Below are positions 37,025-45,942 of a stretch of DNA of 55,093 nucleotides, piece by piece. The notes under the pieces were generated by a model. The model ran no database searches. It had not been told where the DNA came from and saw nothing but the letters and a program-made list of their open reading frames with translations. This DNA is from Halioglobus sp. (GTDB lineage: Bacteria > Pseudomonadota > Gammaproteobacteria > Pseudomonadales > Halieaceae), in assembly GCA_029246385.1 (NCBI GenBank), contig JAQWNG010000038.1, positions 1 through 55,093 of the forward strand, given 5' to 3'. Numbering within the stretch: position 1 is the stretch's first letter; each line of letters opens with the position of its first letter. The position numbers and the translations under genes were made by a program.

Positions 37025-38038
37025 ATGTCCCGATTAAGTCGACGCGGCTTTCTTCAGTTTGGCGTGGCCGCAGCGTTGGTTGGTACCGCCGCGTGCAGTG
37101 ATGACGAACCTGAGACGAGTCCGGATGCGCGTTTTCCTCGGGGTAGTTTCGATGCCGGTGCAACGGCCGAAGTGGTGACTGAAGGGATAAACCTCAATGG
37201 TAAGACGGCATTGGTTACTGGCTGTAACTCCGGTCTCGGCTATGAGACGCTGTCGGTGCTGGCGAAGCGCGGTGCACATGTAATTGGCACCGGCCGTACC
37301 TTAGAAAAAGCCCAAGAAGCATGCGCGAGCGTGGGCGGTAAGACCACACCAGTTGCGTTGGAATTGGCGGATTTTCAGTCGGCGGTCGACTGTGCTGACG
37401 CCGTCAAAGGTATGGGTGTGCAGTTGGATATGGTCATCGCCAATGCCGGCATCAACGCTTTTGGTGAATTGATTTTAGTGGATGGCATAGAACGCACGTT
37501 CAGGGTTAATCATCTGGGCCACTTTGTATTTATCAACCAGCTGCTATCGCTGATGAACCCGCAGGGGGGTAGAATCGTGCATGTCGGTAGCCGCTCCGCC
37601 TATAAGCAGGCACCGCCTGAAGGCATCGTGTTTGACAGTCTTAATGGCGACGTGGTGCTCGAGTCGGGTCAATACTACGGCCAATCTAAACTGGCAAATG
37701 CGCTGTTCTCATTGCAACTTTCAAAGCAATTGGCCGGTTCGGGCGTCACGTCCAACGTAATTCATCCGGGTCTGGTGCAGACCAACATCGCCCGTCATGC
37801 GCCCGCAGTTATTCGCAAGGGCTTTGAATGGGCGGGCCCACTTATTGCAAAAACCCCTGCCGAAGGTGCCGCCACGCAGGTGTATGTCGCTGCTAGTCCA
37901 GATGTTGCTGGTATTAATGGTGCCTATTTTGAAGACTGCAATCCGGTGACGGTGAATGGGCCGAACCACGTCTTCGATGAGCCAATGGCACAGCAGCTGT
38001 GGCAGGTGTCAATGCAGATGACCGACGGTTATGTGTAA
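37025..38038 (+). CDS. Tat-exported lipoprotein short-chain dehydrogenase
   Basis: A 337-residue SDR with an unusual N-terminus: the twin-arginine motif SRRGFLQ (R6, R7), a hydrophobic stretch and a lipobox GTAAC with Cys24, followed by an acidic linker. The SDR core begins near residue 52 with TGCNSGLG at 65-72, NAGIN and the catalytic YGQSK. It is paralogous to the cytoplasmic SDR at 28345-29238. Tat export would carry it folded with its bound nicotinamide cofactor, as glucose-fructose oxidoreductase is. Membrane-anchored periplasmic work on a hydrophobic substrate is the simplest reading. The ATG has TAGGA eight bases upstream. Confidence 0.85.
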   Translation: MSRLSRRGFLQFGVAAALVGTAACSDDEPETSPDARFPRGSFDAGATAEVVTEGINLNGKTALVTGCNSGLGYETLSVLAKRGAHVIGTGRTLEKAQEACASVGGKTTPVALELADFQSAVDCADAVKGMGVQLDMVIANAGINAFGELILVDGIERTFRVNHLGHFVFINQLLSLMNPQGGRIVHVGSRSAYKQAPPEGIVFDSLNGDVVLESGQYYGQSKLANALFSLQLSKQLAGSGVTSNVIHPGLVQTNIARHAPAVIRKGFEWAGPLIAKTPAEGAATQVYVAASPDVAGINGAYFEDCNPVTVNGPNHVFDEPMAQQLWQVSMQMTDGYV

Positions 38039-38174
38039 TTTTATGCTTCCAGCGCAAGTTTGACGGGCAGGGGGCGAGGCAATGTTCACCGTCGACACCA
38101 AGCGCTGCAGCCGATGTGCGATGTCCAGTTACAGCTAATGGCTATCGCTAATGCGCTGCGTTATATGGTGACGT

Positions 38175-38534
38175 ATGGCCGAGTCTGAAACATCAATCCA
38201 AAAGGATTATAAACTAGACCTTGGTGCCCTCATTCATTCGGGTGCTGGCATCCTCGCTCTCGTGCTGGGCGGGTTAATGTACTTCTACGCTTGGGCATTG
38301 TTCTTGTTTGCGGGATTGATGATTGTGTCAGCCATTAGCGCCGTCTGGATCTCGTGGGCACAGAATGCCTGGGTGCTCGGTCATTGGCTGGCTATGCTGC
38401 CCGTCATCGGCGTTTTGGTGGGTTATCTGGTTGCTCCTTGGGGCTTCACTTTGGCATACGTGTGCCTGTGGATCGCATTCATCCACTTTATTATTCGCGG
38501 CGTCCGGACAATGCGTCGCGAACAAGGAGAATAA
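38175..38534 (+). CDS. Small hypothetical inner-membrane protein
   Basis: A 119-residue protein whose family I do not recognise. After a short polar N-terminus it is almost wholly hydrophobic, with about four membrane helices between residues 18 and 110 and a basic RRGVRTMRRE-like tail (IIRGVRTMRREQGE). It precedes the DUF427 gene by one base; that gene's ribosome binding site AAGGAGA lies inside this gene's last codons, so they form a coupled pair. The job is unknown. Confidence 0.75.
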   Translation: MAESETSIQKDYKLDLGALIHSGAGILALVLGGLMYFYAWALFLFAGLMIVSAISAVWISWAQNAWVLGHWLAMLPVIGVLVGYLVAPWGFTLAYVCLWIAFIHFIIRGVRTMRREQGE

Positions 38535-38535
38535 G

Positions 38536-39054
38536 ATGAGCATGTGGCAACATACGGGGAAAAAGCGGCCAGATTTTGCTGAGGAACCGGATGCTGGTCA
38601 GGAATCAGTGTGGGACTATCCACGCCCCCCCATACTGGTGGTCAGCGATGAACGAGTGGAAGTCAGTCATGCCTGCGTCCCCATCGCGACTAGCCTGTCG
38701 GCTCTGCGGGTACTGGAAACGGCAAGCCCACCCACCTACTATCTTCCGGAGAAAGATATCGATTGGCGCCAACTGGTGAAGATCAGCCAGAGTAGCTTCT
38801 GCGAGTGGAAGGGCGAGGCTAGCTATTACGCATTGGCCAGCGATCCACAGCAGGTGCCGATTGCGTGGCTCTATGCCAACCCCAGTAACCGCTTCGCGGC
38901 TATTCACCGACACGCATCCTTCTATCCCGGGCGAGTGGAGTGCCGGGTAAACAGTGAGGCGGTGAGAGCACAGCCGGGCAAGTTCTACGGGGGCTGGATT
39001 ACCGATCGCGTTAGGGGCCCGTTTAAAGGCGAACCCGGCACGGGGCATTGGTAG
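38536..39054 (+). CDS. DUF427 domain protein
   Basis: A 172-residue protein starting at the ATG at 38536, with AAGGAG eight bases upstream. A longer frame extends to 38323 but only shadows the membrane-protein gene. DUF427 blocks are visible: RVEVSHACVPIATSLSALRV, PPTYYLPEKDIDW, CEWKGEASYYAL and the late FYPGRVECRVNSE, GKFYGGWIT. The family forms a small beta-barrel and has no proved reaction. It ends four bases before the converging egtD gene, so little room is left for a terminator between them. Confidence 0.85.
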   Translation: MSMWQHTGKKRPDFAEEPDAGQESVWDYPRPPILVVSDERVEVSHACVPIATSLSALRVLETASPPTYYLPEKDIDWRQLVKISQSSFCEWKGEASYYALASDPQQVPIAWLYANPSNRFAAIHRHASFYPGRVECRVNSEAVRAQPGKFYGGWITDRVRGPFKGEPGTGHW

Positions 39055-39058
39055 ATGC

Positions 39059-40036
39059 TCAGGCGCGCTCCAGATAGTGCACACTGAATAATTCGTCCGC
39101 ATCCATCCAACTCTGCGCCACCTTTAATCCTGCTGCTTCCGCCAATGCCATAAACGATTGTGGTGTATATTTATAAGAGCTTTCCGTGTGCAAAGTTTCG
39201 CCGAGTGAGAATTCCACGGTGGCGCCGTTACATCGCACCGACTGTTCGCGTTCGCTGACCAAGTGCATTTCTATGCGCCGAGCTTCGCAGTTGTAAAACG
39301 CATAGTGGCGAAAGCTATCTTCGTCAAACTCGGCATCCACCATCTCGTTTAATCGGTGTAGCACATTTAGATTGAATGCTGCCGTGACGCCTTGGCTGTC
39401 GTTGTACGCCGCGTTCAGACGATCACTGGACTTATGCGTATCGACACCAATGAGCGCACCACCGCTCTCACCTATCATATCGCGCACCCGCGTTAGAAAT
39501 TCAGTGGCTAGGTCTGGCTCGAGATTGCCGATGGTTGAGCCTGGATAAAACACGACACGTTTTCCTGTCGGTAAAGCGTCGAGAAAAGACCAGCCTTGGT
39601 TGAAATCAGCACAAACTGCATAGATGTCGAGCCATGGGTACTCATCACCAAGTTCAAAAGCCGCAGACTGAAGAAACTCCGCAGAGATATCCATCGGCAC
39701 ATAGGCTGATGGCTGTAGGGTGTTAAGCAATATCCGTACCTTCTCACTGGAGCCGCTGCCGGGCTCGATAAACACGCAGCCATGACCGCAGCGTGCGCTG
39801 ATTTGGTCACGGTTTTCTGTGAGAATAGCGACCTCGGTGCGCGTTGGATAATACTCTGGCAGTCGCGTGATCTGGTCGAATAACTGTGACCCATATTCGT
39901 CGTAGAACCACTTGGGGTTGATTGTTTTCTGTGGCTTTTGCAAGCCGGCGAGGATTTCCTCGCGGCTGTGACTCAGATCGGGATGCTCATTCTTGAAGAC
40001 CACCCTGTTGCTGTCGCGCGACGCTTGCTGGCTCAT
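39059..40036 (-). CDS. egtD: L-histidine N-alpha-methyltransferase (ergothioneine synthesis)
   Basis: A protein of 325 residues from the ATG at 40036. It trimethylates histidine to hercynine using SAM, the first step of ergothioneine synthesis, in the cytoplasm. Diagnostic blocks are PKWFYDEYGSQLFDQITRLP, EYYPTRTEVAIL, the SAM site FIEPGSGSSEKVRILL, YVPMDIS and FYPGSTIGNLEP. The longer open frame back to 40174 overlaps egtB fully and lacks signal, so the internal ATG, which overlaps the egtB stop as ATGA, is the true start. Length matches the family. Confidence 0.95.
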   Translation of the reverse strand: MSQQASRDSNRVVFKNEHPDLSHSREEILAGLQKPQKTINPKWFYDEYGSQLFDQITRLPEYYPTRTEVAILTENRDQISARCGHGCVFIEPGSGSSEKVRILLNTLQPSAYVPMDISAEFLQSAAFELGDEYPWLDIYAVCADFNQGWSFLDALPTGKRVVFYPGSTIGNLEPDLATEFLTRVRDMIGESGGALIGVDTHKSSDRLNAAYNDSQGVTAAFNLNVLHRLNEMVDAEFDEDSFRHYAFYNCEARRIEMHLVSEREQSVRCNGATVEFSLGETLHTESSYKYTPQSFMALAEAAGLKVAQSWMDADELFSVHYLERA

Positions 40037-41307
40037 TGGTTTGCCTCTTTGTCTGGGGTGCGGGCCAGTCGAATGCCGCTGAACTGCCAGCGGTCTTGCG
40101 GGTAAAAAAAGTTCCGATAACTGGGTCGAGCTTGACTGCTTTTGGTGACACAGGAGCTGCCACGCAATACCCATTGGTTGCTCATAAATTTACCGTTGTA
40201 CTCGCCGATGGCTCCCGGGGAGGCATTGTAGCCGGGATAAGGTATGTATGCGCTGCGAGTCCATTGCCAGCATTCGCCGTAGAGTTGGCCTATGTTTTTA
40301 GTATCGATAGCCGCTCGCGGATGGTAGTGCCCATCATCCATGCCGCCTAGGAAATCGGGCTGCTCAACAGCCACTTTCTCCCACTCCTGTTCCGTGGGCA
40401 GACGCGCACCTGCCCATCGGGCGTAAGCCTCAGCTTCATAGCCGCTGACATGACACACGGGGCGAGCGGCATCACGCGGTTGTAATCCGTACAGCGTAAA
40501 CTCCCAATTCGCGCCGTCTTTTTTTGTCCAGTGCAGTGGCCCGCTCCAGCCTTCAGCCACTGCGATAGCCCAACCGTCAGCTAGCCACAACTCCGGACGC
40601 TGATATCCGCCGTCATCAACAAAGTCTTGAAACTCTCCGTTGCTCACCAGCCGACTAGCAAGCTCGAAGGGTTCGACAAAATAGCGATGCCGTGGCAATT
40701 CATTATCAAAACAAAAGCCTGGCCCTGGGTGGCCAATGAAAGTGAGGCCCCCTTCATCACGCAGCCACCGCAGCGGTAGGGCAGTGACGCCAGTGGGGAG
40801 CGCATGAGGCAAGTACTGAGGATGAAGTGGGTTCGCACTCAGAGAGTATTTGATGTCGGTGAAAAATAACTCTTGGTGTTGGCGCTCATGCTCAACACCC
40901 AGAAGCATCCGCTGATGAATCGTTTTGCGCTGGCTATCACTTGAGGTGGCAGCAAGCGCTAGCACCGCGGCATCAACAAATTCACGGTAAGCCAGTACAT
41001 TCTCCAGCGAAGGACGAGACAATACACCACGCTGCTCGCGGGGGTGTTGTGAGCCGACGCCATTATAGTAAGAATTAAACAACACCTCATATAGCGGCTC
41101 GGGGGACCTATAGTCGCTAGCGAAGGGCTTAAGGATGAAGGTTTCAAAAAACCAGCTAGTATGCGCTAGATGCCACTTGGGCGGACTAGCAAATGCTGCC
41201 GCCTGCAAGTTGTAATCTTCTGGCAACAGCGGTGCACAAAGCGTCAATGACTGCTGCCGAGTTTCTATAAAAGCTGCGACTATTGCTTTACCGTTCATTG
41301 TCGCCAC
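40033..41307 (-). CDS. egtB: Hercynylcysteine S-oxide synthase (ergothioneine synthesis)
   Basis: A 424-residue non-haem iron enzyme that joins hercynine to a thiol (cysteine or gamma-glutamylcysteine) with oxygen. The N-terminal DinB-like domain has the iron-binding histidines in WHLAHTSWFFETF and EHERQHQELFFTDIKY. The C-terminal FGE-sulfatase-type domain shows FELASRLVSNGEFQDFVDDG, ARLPTEQEWEKVA, GECWQWTRSAY and VLRGSS. The GTG start at 41307 has GGAG seven bases upstream. It is first in a coupled egtB-egtD operon. EgtA, EgtC and EgtE are absent, as is common outside actinobacteria, where the final lyase is encoded elsewhere. Confidence 0.95.
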   Translation of the reverse strand: MATMNGKAIVAAFIETRQQSLTLCAPLLPEDYNLQAAAFASPPKWHLAHTSWFFETFILKPFASDYRSPEPLYEVLFNSYYNGVGSQHPREQRGVLSRPSLENVLAYREFVDAAVLALAATSSDSQRKTIHQRMLLGVEHERQHQELFFTDIKYSLSANPLHPQYLPHALPTGVTALPLRWLRDEGGLTFIGHPGPGFCFDNELPRHRYFVEPFELASRLVSNGEFQDFVDDGGYQRPELWLADGWAIAVAEGWSGPLHWTKKDGANWEFTLYGLQPRDAARPVCHVSGYEAEAYARWAGARLPTEQEWEKVAVEQPDFLGGMDDGHYHPRAAIDTKNIGQLYGECWQWTRSAYIPYPGYNASPGAIGEYNGKFMSNQWVLRGSSCVTKSSQARPSYRNFFYPQDRWQFSGIRLARTPDKEANQ

Positions 41308-41347
41308 TGTTTATCTCCAGTACTACCATGTTTCAAAACGTATAAGC

Positions 41348-42139
41348 TTAAGCATCATCTGTCTCTACACGGCCGCCTATCCAGGTGACGTCGTCCTCTA
41401 TGCGACTGAACAAATGGCCGCCCTCGGTAGAACATTGCCATGCGCGCAGTTCATCAAACCCCGCCTGTGCCTGCCAGAAACGCGCCAGCACACGCATGGC
41501 GGAGCCGGTGGCTGCATCTTCGGCAGTGCCATGCTGCGGCGCAAAATAACGTTGTCTTATATCTAGCGCTGGATTTTCAGCATCGGCACAGGTAGCGATT
41601 ATTGCTCGACGAGTATGCTCCTCGAGTTCAGGTCCGGGCACGGGAAGATCCCTCAGTTCTGCATTGTCGGGCCACATCAGTATCAGATAACCCGCTTCAT
41701 CCCCAGCCACAGCAGCCGATTTGGGTTTACTTTCAAAGGCTAACTCAACCCACTCTGGCACTGTGCTTGGCTTGTAATCTATCGCCTCAAAGCCGATCCA
41801 ACTAATATTGCGTTGTGAGTAAAACTGCACGGTAGTGTCATTCATCGTGATGCGTGAGATGGCCTGCCCGAGTTTTTCCCATATCGTTCCGCAACCTAAC
41901 AAGCCGTGGCCACACAAGCGGACTGGAGCCCCCCCAGGCGCCCAACAGCGCACCTGTGGCACGCCGTCGTCTGAAAGCCAAGTGCAACATTGGGTAATGT
42001 CGCTGGGCTGCGGCGCTGTCTCCGGCTCTGCTTTCATGATGAGCACACGACAAGGGTTGCCCTGAGCCACTGGCATCGACATTGACAGCGGGGTGCCTGC
42101 AAATACGCGGACCGAGTAAATATGGGAAACCTGCGTAAT
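41348..42139 (-). CDS. PhzF-family isomerase-like protein with a probable ATT start
   Basis: A PhzF/epimerase-like fold protein. The first ATG is at 42082, but in-frame codons upstream encode IYSVRVFAG, the first strand of the fold, and no ATG, GTG or TTG is available before a stop. An ATT at 42139 follows AAGGAAGG (42143-42150) closely, so an ATT start giving 263 residues is the best reading. The GNP motif (VAQGNPCRV), CGHG and RYFAPQHGTAEDAATGSA are conserved. The usual catalytic Glu of the (F/Y)TPxxE segment seems replaced (WAPGGAPVRL), so activity may differ from classical PhzF. It is upstream of egtB in the same direction, 40 bases away. Confidence 0.8.
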   Translation of the reverse strand: MTQVSHIYSVRVFAGTPLSMSMPVAQGNPCRVLIMKAEPETAPQPSDITQCCTWLSDDGVPQVRCWAPGGAPVRLCGHGLLGCGTIWEKLGQAISRITMNDTTVQFYSQRNISWIGFEAIDYKPSTVPEWVELAFESKPKSAAVAGDEAGYLILMWPDNAELRDLPVPGPELEEHTRRAIIATCADAENPALDIRQRYFAPQHGTAEDAATGSAMRVLARFWQAQAGFDELRAWQCSTEGGHLFSRIEDDVTWIGGRVETDDA

Positions 42140-42142
42140 CGT

Positions 42143-42150
42143 CCTTCCTT
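42143..42150 (-). promoter_or_regulatory. Ribosome binding site that supports an ATT start
   Basis: On the minus strand this reads AAGGAAGG, a strong Shine-Dalgarno match, followed by ACG and then ATT. From the first AAGGA to ATT the spacing is six bases. The next ATG lies 57 bases later, out of reach of this site. Confidence 0.55.
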
Positions 42151-42303
42151 GTTCTCAAGAGCCTAAATTCAGCGGATACAAATGAGTGTTGACGTGACGT
42201 ATCATAGAGTCGTAATGCATACGCTGCAATCGTTTGAGTAGCCGACAAATGGCTTGCTCTCACGTCATAGGAATCTGCTCAAAGGCCTTATACTTTGCCG
42301 GTT

Positions 42304-43524
42304 TCACTGTTGATCCTGCAGCCAAGATGCAGCTTGGGCCTCTCCTAGCTCTACTAGATCACCCATTAGCAGCGTCATATCGACCAGATGCAGGCCCCAC
42401 CCCTGAAAACCGACAAACTCACCATTGAAGTCATCGGCCCTGGGATCAAGCGGATCAGCCTGCACAGTAGCTTCTAGATAGCTGATCCTATTCTCATCCA
42501 GCACGCACTGCCCGCTGATGAAATCTGGCATGGCATAAAATGGTGTAGTTAGCAGTGGCGCCGATGCTGAGTCCGCATACGGCCCGTCAGTACGCTTGAC
42601 GATCAGTGCGTCGATGACGCCGGGAACAGGGGCGACGGGAAAATAGCCTTTAAAACTGGCGCTCCCGCCGGCCAGAGCCGCGGGGTTAGTGCACACAGCG
42701 GTAAATCCATTACTGGGCGTACCAAATATCGCAAGGCCGGCTGCGAGTTCCGGGTCAGATTGACGATAGATAGAATAGTTTATAACGCAGCCCGTTTGGT
42801 CGGAGGTTCGGCAGACAGACACTTGCTGGAAATCACCACCCACATCCGCTCCATCGGGGTTACGGACCGCGGAACCGATCAAATGCGCCGAGACCAGACG
42901 ATTTAGCAGATGCTCATCAGTCTCAACGACCTCCGCTATTAGTTTGTTGAGGAGGCTAGCACCTTGGGAGTGCCCAATCAAAATGACCCCGCGGCCATTA
43001 TTGTCATTCCCCATGTAATGCTTAAAGCTGTCTAGGACGTCGGCATAGGCTACAACTCCACCCTCGCTAAAGGTGCCGCCGACAATCGCGGCAAGCGTCG
43101 TCTGCCGGTATACCGGGGCAAAAATACGACAGAAGCGTGAATAACGCGCTGCCTGATTCAGTGTTGTAAAAATTTCTTCCGGGCCTTGTTCAAGGTCAGC
43201 GTTGGTGCCTGGGTCGCCGCTGACAGTCGGGTAGACATAAAAGCAGTCCACCTCAGGGTCGGCATCGCGGTTATGCGGTTCGATTTCGCTAGAGCCATCG
43301 GCAAATATCAGGGTTGTGTCGAGATTGCTGGCACAGATATTGTCCACATCAGCTAGTGTCGGATGGCATAGCCAGTTGCTGTCCTCCGTATAGACTGCGC
43401 TAACGAATCCAGCAAAGGGATTTGGCGGGCCTTGGTCCACCAGTGGGTCATTGTCATTACTATCGCTGCAGGCTGCCGCCAAAGAAACTAGAGCAACGGT
43501 TAAGGTAATCAAACTACGATTCAT
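42304..43524 (-). CDS. DUF3089 lipoprotein, alpha/beta-hydrolase fold
   Basis: A 406-residue exported lipoprotein. The lipobox is LAAAC (Cys19) with Ser at +2, which favours outer-membrane sorting. After a polar linker come the DUF3089 hallmarks ADVDNICASNLDTT, VDCFYVYPTVSGDPGTNADL and the nucleophile elbow GHSQG in VILIGHSQGASLLNKL. Family members look like serine hydrolases; their substrates are undetermined. It is a single gene on the minus strand, flanked by PhzF and the molybdopterin oxidoreductase. The linker resembles that of the acylase lipoprotein at 47259-49754. Confidence 0.9.
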   Translation of the reverse strand: MNRSLITLTVALVSLAAACSDSNDNDPLVDQGPPNPFAGFVSAVYTEDSNWLCHPTLADVDNICASNLDTTLIFADGSSEIEPHNRDADPEVDCFYVYPTVSGDPGTNADLEQGPEEIFTTLNQAARYSRFCRIFAPVYRQTTLAAIVGGTFSEGGVVAYADVLDSFKHYMGNDNNGRGVILIGHSQGASLLNKLIAEVVETDEHLLNRLVSAHLIGSAVRNPDGADVGGDFQQVSVCRTSDQTGCVINYSIYRQSDPELAAGLAIFGTPSNGFTAVCTNPAALAGGSASFKGYFPVAPVPGVIDALIVKRTDGPYADSASAPLLTTPFYAMPDFISGQCVLDENRISYLEATVQADPLDPRADDFNGEFVGFQGWGLHLVDMTLLMGDLVELGEAQAASWLQDQQ

Positions 43525-43714
43525 ATTTATATCTCACAGTTGTAAAAAGCCTAAAGCCCTTTTGTGGCATCCACAGACTTTGGCAAACAGCCAGTTGGAT
43601 ACCGAAAAACGTTGTCGCATAGAAGTGACAGCGATGCTACCTGCATACGTTGAGTCCGCGAGCGTCGCCAGTCAAATATTTTAGCCCGATAACGGTCTCT
43701 TTAATGATGAAAAA

Positions 43715-45880
43715 TTAGCCACTGATAGTGCTAATGGCAGTGATATGCGCAATGACACCGTTCATGTGTGACATGCCTGACGCCGGTTCTATCGAGCTCG
43801 GCCCGCTGGGCATCAATCGATTGATATTAGCACCATGGGTTTTGCTGGCGATGCTGAGACCACTGGCCCGTTGATGGCCCCAGCCATGAGGAATAGCGAT
43901 GGTCCCCGGCATCATGTCGTCATCGACCTTTACCGGAACTTCAATGCTGTTTTCTCCGACACGGGCCGACGCTCTGTCGCCATCGATAAGACCGCATGCC
44001 TTAGCGTCCGTTTCGTTAATGTAGAGATAGTTGGTATTGCGCTCACCTTTAACAAAGGCGTCCACATTGTGCGCCCAGCTGTTATGGCTAAATCGCTCTC
44101 GCTTTTGAATCAGTTTTAACTGATGGCTATTACTCAACTCTTGTGCAAAGGTGAGTTCCAATGTTTGCTCCGCTCTAGCCACTAGATCCGCGGGTGCCAG
44201 CTCTACTTTGCCCGAGGGGGTCATCACCCGCTGACCCAGATAGTCGCCGGGTTGATTGGGCGCCAGCAGCAGTCCGTCGGGGTGTTTGCGCATATTGCCA
44301 ATGCCGCCCAACTTGGCTGATCGCAACAGTAAGCCCAAAAACAATTTCTCCATTGTTGCCAATTGGCCAATAAGCGGAATTTTTTTGAGCCAGACGCCGG
44401 CGTTACTTGCCCACTGTAGCCATCGTGAAGCTGCGAGGTGGACGCCTGCGGCATTGCAAATCTGCCGCAGTATCAGACCTTCATCACGACAGCTGCCCGG
44501 TGGCGCAATGACAGCATCGGTATAGGAAAAACTGCGTGTTGGCATTAACCCCATCATAGTAAAAAAGTAGAAAGGGATGTCAGCGCGTTCGAGGGAATGC
44601 AGCCCGGGCAAGATATAATCGGCATGCGCTGCGGTTTCGTTACGCACGATGTCAAGACATACAAACAACTCTAGGTCATCGAATGCTTGTGACAGCCGGT
44701 CACTGCCGCTGCAAGTTAGTAAAGGGTTGCCTGACATATTAAACATGGCGCGAACCTTACCCGTGCCAGCGGTCAGTATTTCTTCAGCCATAATGCCTGC
44801 GGGAATGGTGGAATTAACATAGGGGATGTCATTGATTCGTGATGTTAAGGTTTCTGTGGGCAGATCAATGCGTGGTACAACACCTTTGCCGGCTAATACG
44901 CCGCCACGTTTATCCAAATTGCCGCTGATGGCGTTAATCGCTTCCTGTATCCAGTATACCAGCAGTCCAAAGCGACCCTGATTGACGCCGGTGGAAAAGT
45001 ACATTGCGGCGCCTTCCGCGGCCATATAGTCTTGCACCATGCGCCGCAGCGTGTCAGCGGGTATTCGAGTCACCTGTGCGACCCGATCCACTGTCCACGC
45101 CTGAGCAACGCTGGCCAGTGTCTCATACCCGCTCATATAGGTTGCAACGCGTTGGTGATCAACACCGTCACAGCGAATCAGCTCATTGAGGAAGCCGAGG
45201 GCAAAAAAGATATCGGTATCAGGCCTGATGGCAACGTGTTCACCGAGGCGTTTGGCTGATTCGGTCTTTCTTGGATTGATCCAATACACTTTGCCGCCAC
45301 GCTGCTCTATAGCCTGCAATTTTTCCATAGGGTGGGGCGTCGAAATAAAGCTCATTTTTGAAATGGCAGGATTGCTGCCAATGGCTATTAATAATTGTGT
45401 GTGCTCGATATCAGGGAACACTTGGTCGTTGGCGGAGCCGAACAGGCGTTCGCCCCCGGCAAATTTATTGGCACAATCTTGAGTGCCGGGCGTAAACAAT
45501 TTATCAGCACCAAACGCTTTCAGAAAGAGACTCATCGCTGTTGTCGGCCAAAAACTGAAACTGATGGGATTGCCCATGTATGCGGCGATTGCTGCGCCGC
45601 CATGTTCACCATGTATGGCCTTTAGCTTGGTTCCAATTTCGCTAAGGGCTTGTGACCAGCTGATAGGCTGGAATTCGCCATCTATTTTTTTCAAGGGTGA
45701 AGTGAGTCGATCAGGATTATGAGCGAAATCACCCATCTTCAAACCTTTAATGCAGGCGTAACCCTTGCTTGCGACATGGTCGGGGTTGGGTTCAATGCTA
45801 ATAATTTGCTCGTTATCAGTATTAACAATGAGGCCGCATTGCGCTTCGCATATTCTGCAAAACGTTTTTTGGGTTTTCAT
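43715..45880 (-). CDS. Molybdopterin oxidoreductase (DMSO reductase family)
   Basis: A protein of about 721 residues with a 4Fe-4S site near its N-terminus in the C-x2-C-x3-C-x27-C pattern (FCRICEAQC, then KGYACIKG). Further typical blocks are SWSQALSEIG, TPGTQDCANKF (the Cys may be the molybdenum ligand), AIGSNPAISK and the molydop-binding tail with TIAIPHGWGHQR. It has no Tat signal and no adjacent electron-transfer subunits, so it should be a cytoplasmic single-subunit enzyme resembling formate dehydrogenase or assimilatory nitrate reductase. Start taken as ATG 45880; a TTG three codons earlier is possible. Substrate unknown. Confidence 0.88.
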   Translation of the reverse strand: MKTQKTFCRICEAQCGLIVNTDNEQIISIEPNPDHVASKGYACIKGLKMGDFAHNPDRLTSPLKKIDGEFQPISWSQALSEIGTKLKAIHGEHGGAAIAAYMGNPISFSFWPTTAMSLFLKAFGADKLFTPGTQDCANKFAGGERLFGSANDQVFPDIEHTQLLIAIGSNPAISKMSFISTPHPMEKLQAIEQRGGKVYWINPRKTESAKRLGEHVAIRPDTDIFFALGFLNELIRCDGVDHQRVATYMSGYETLASVAQAWTVDRVAQVTRIPADTLRRMVQDYMAAEGAAMYFSTGVNQGRFGLLVYWIQEAINAISGNLDKRGGVLAGKGVVPRIDLPTETLTSRINDIPYVNSTIPAGIMAEEILTAGTGKVRAMFNMSGNPLLTCSGSDRLSQAFDDLELFVCLDIVRNETAAHADYILPGLHSLERADIPFYFFTMMGLMPTRSFSYTDAVIAPPGSCRDEGLILRQICNAAGVHLAASRWLQWASNAGVWLKKIPLIGQLATMEKLFLGLLLRSAKLGGIGNMRKHPDGLLLAPNQPGDYLGQRVMTPSGKVELAPADLVARAEQTLELTFAQELSNSHQLKLIQKRERFSHNSWAHNVDAFVKGERNTNYLYINETDAKACGLIDGDRASARVGENSIEVPVKVDDDMMPGTIAIPHGWGHQRASGLSIASKTHGANINRLMPSGPSSIEPASGMSHMNGVIAHITAISTISG

Positions 45881-45942
45881 AAGCTCCAACCTTACCGATA
45901 GTCGCGCAATGAAAAGTTTAACGGTTTACGAGAACATGACTG

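Noticed and set aside
38323-38535. N-terminal extension of the DUF427 frame
   Set aside because: It is an out-of-frame shadow of the small membrane protein; the ATG at 38536 has a strong ribosome binding site and the DUF427 domain starts there.
40037-40174. 46-codon extension of the egtD frame
   Set aside because: It lies wholly inside egtB, and the EgtD fold starts after the ATG at 40036, which overlaps the egtB stop.
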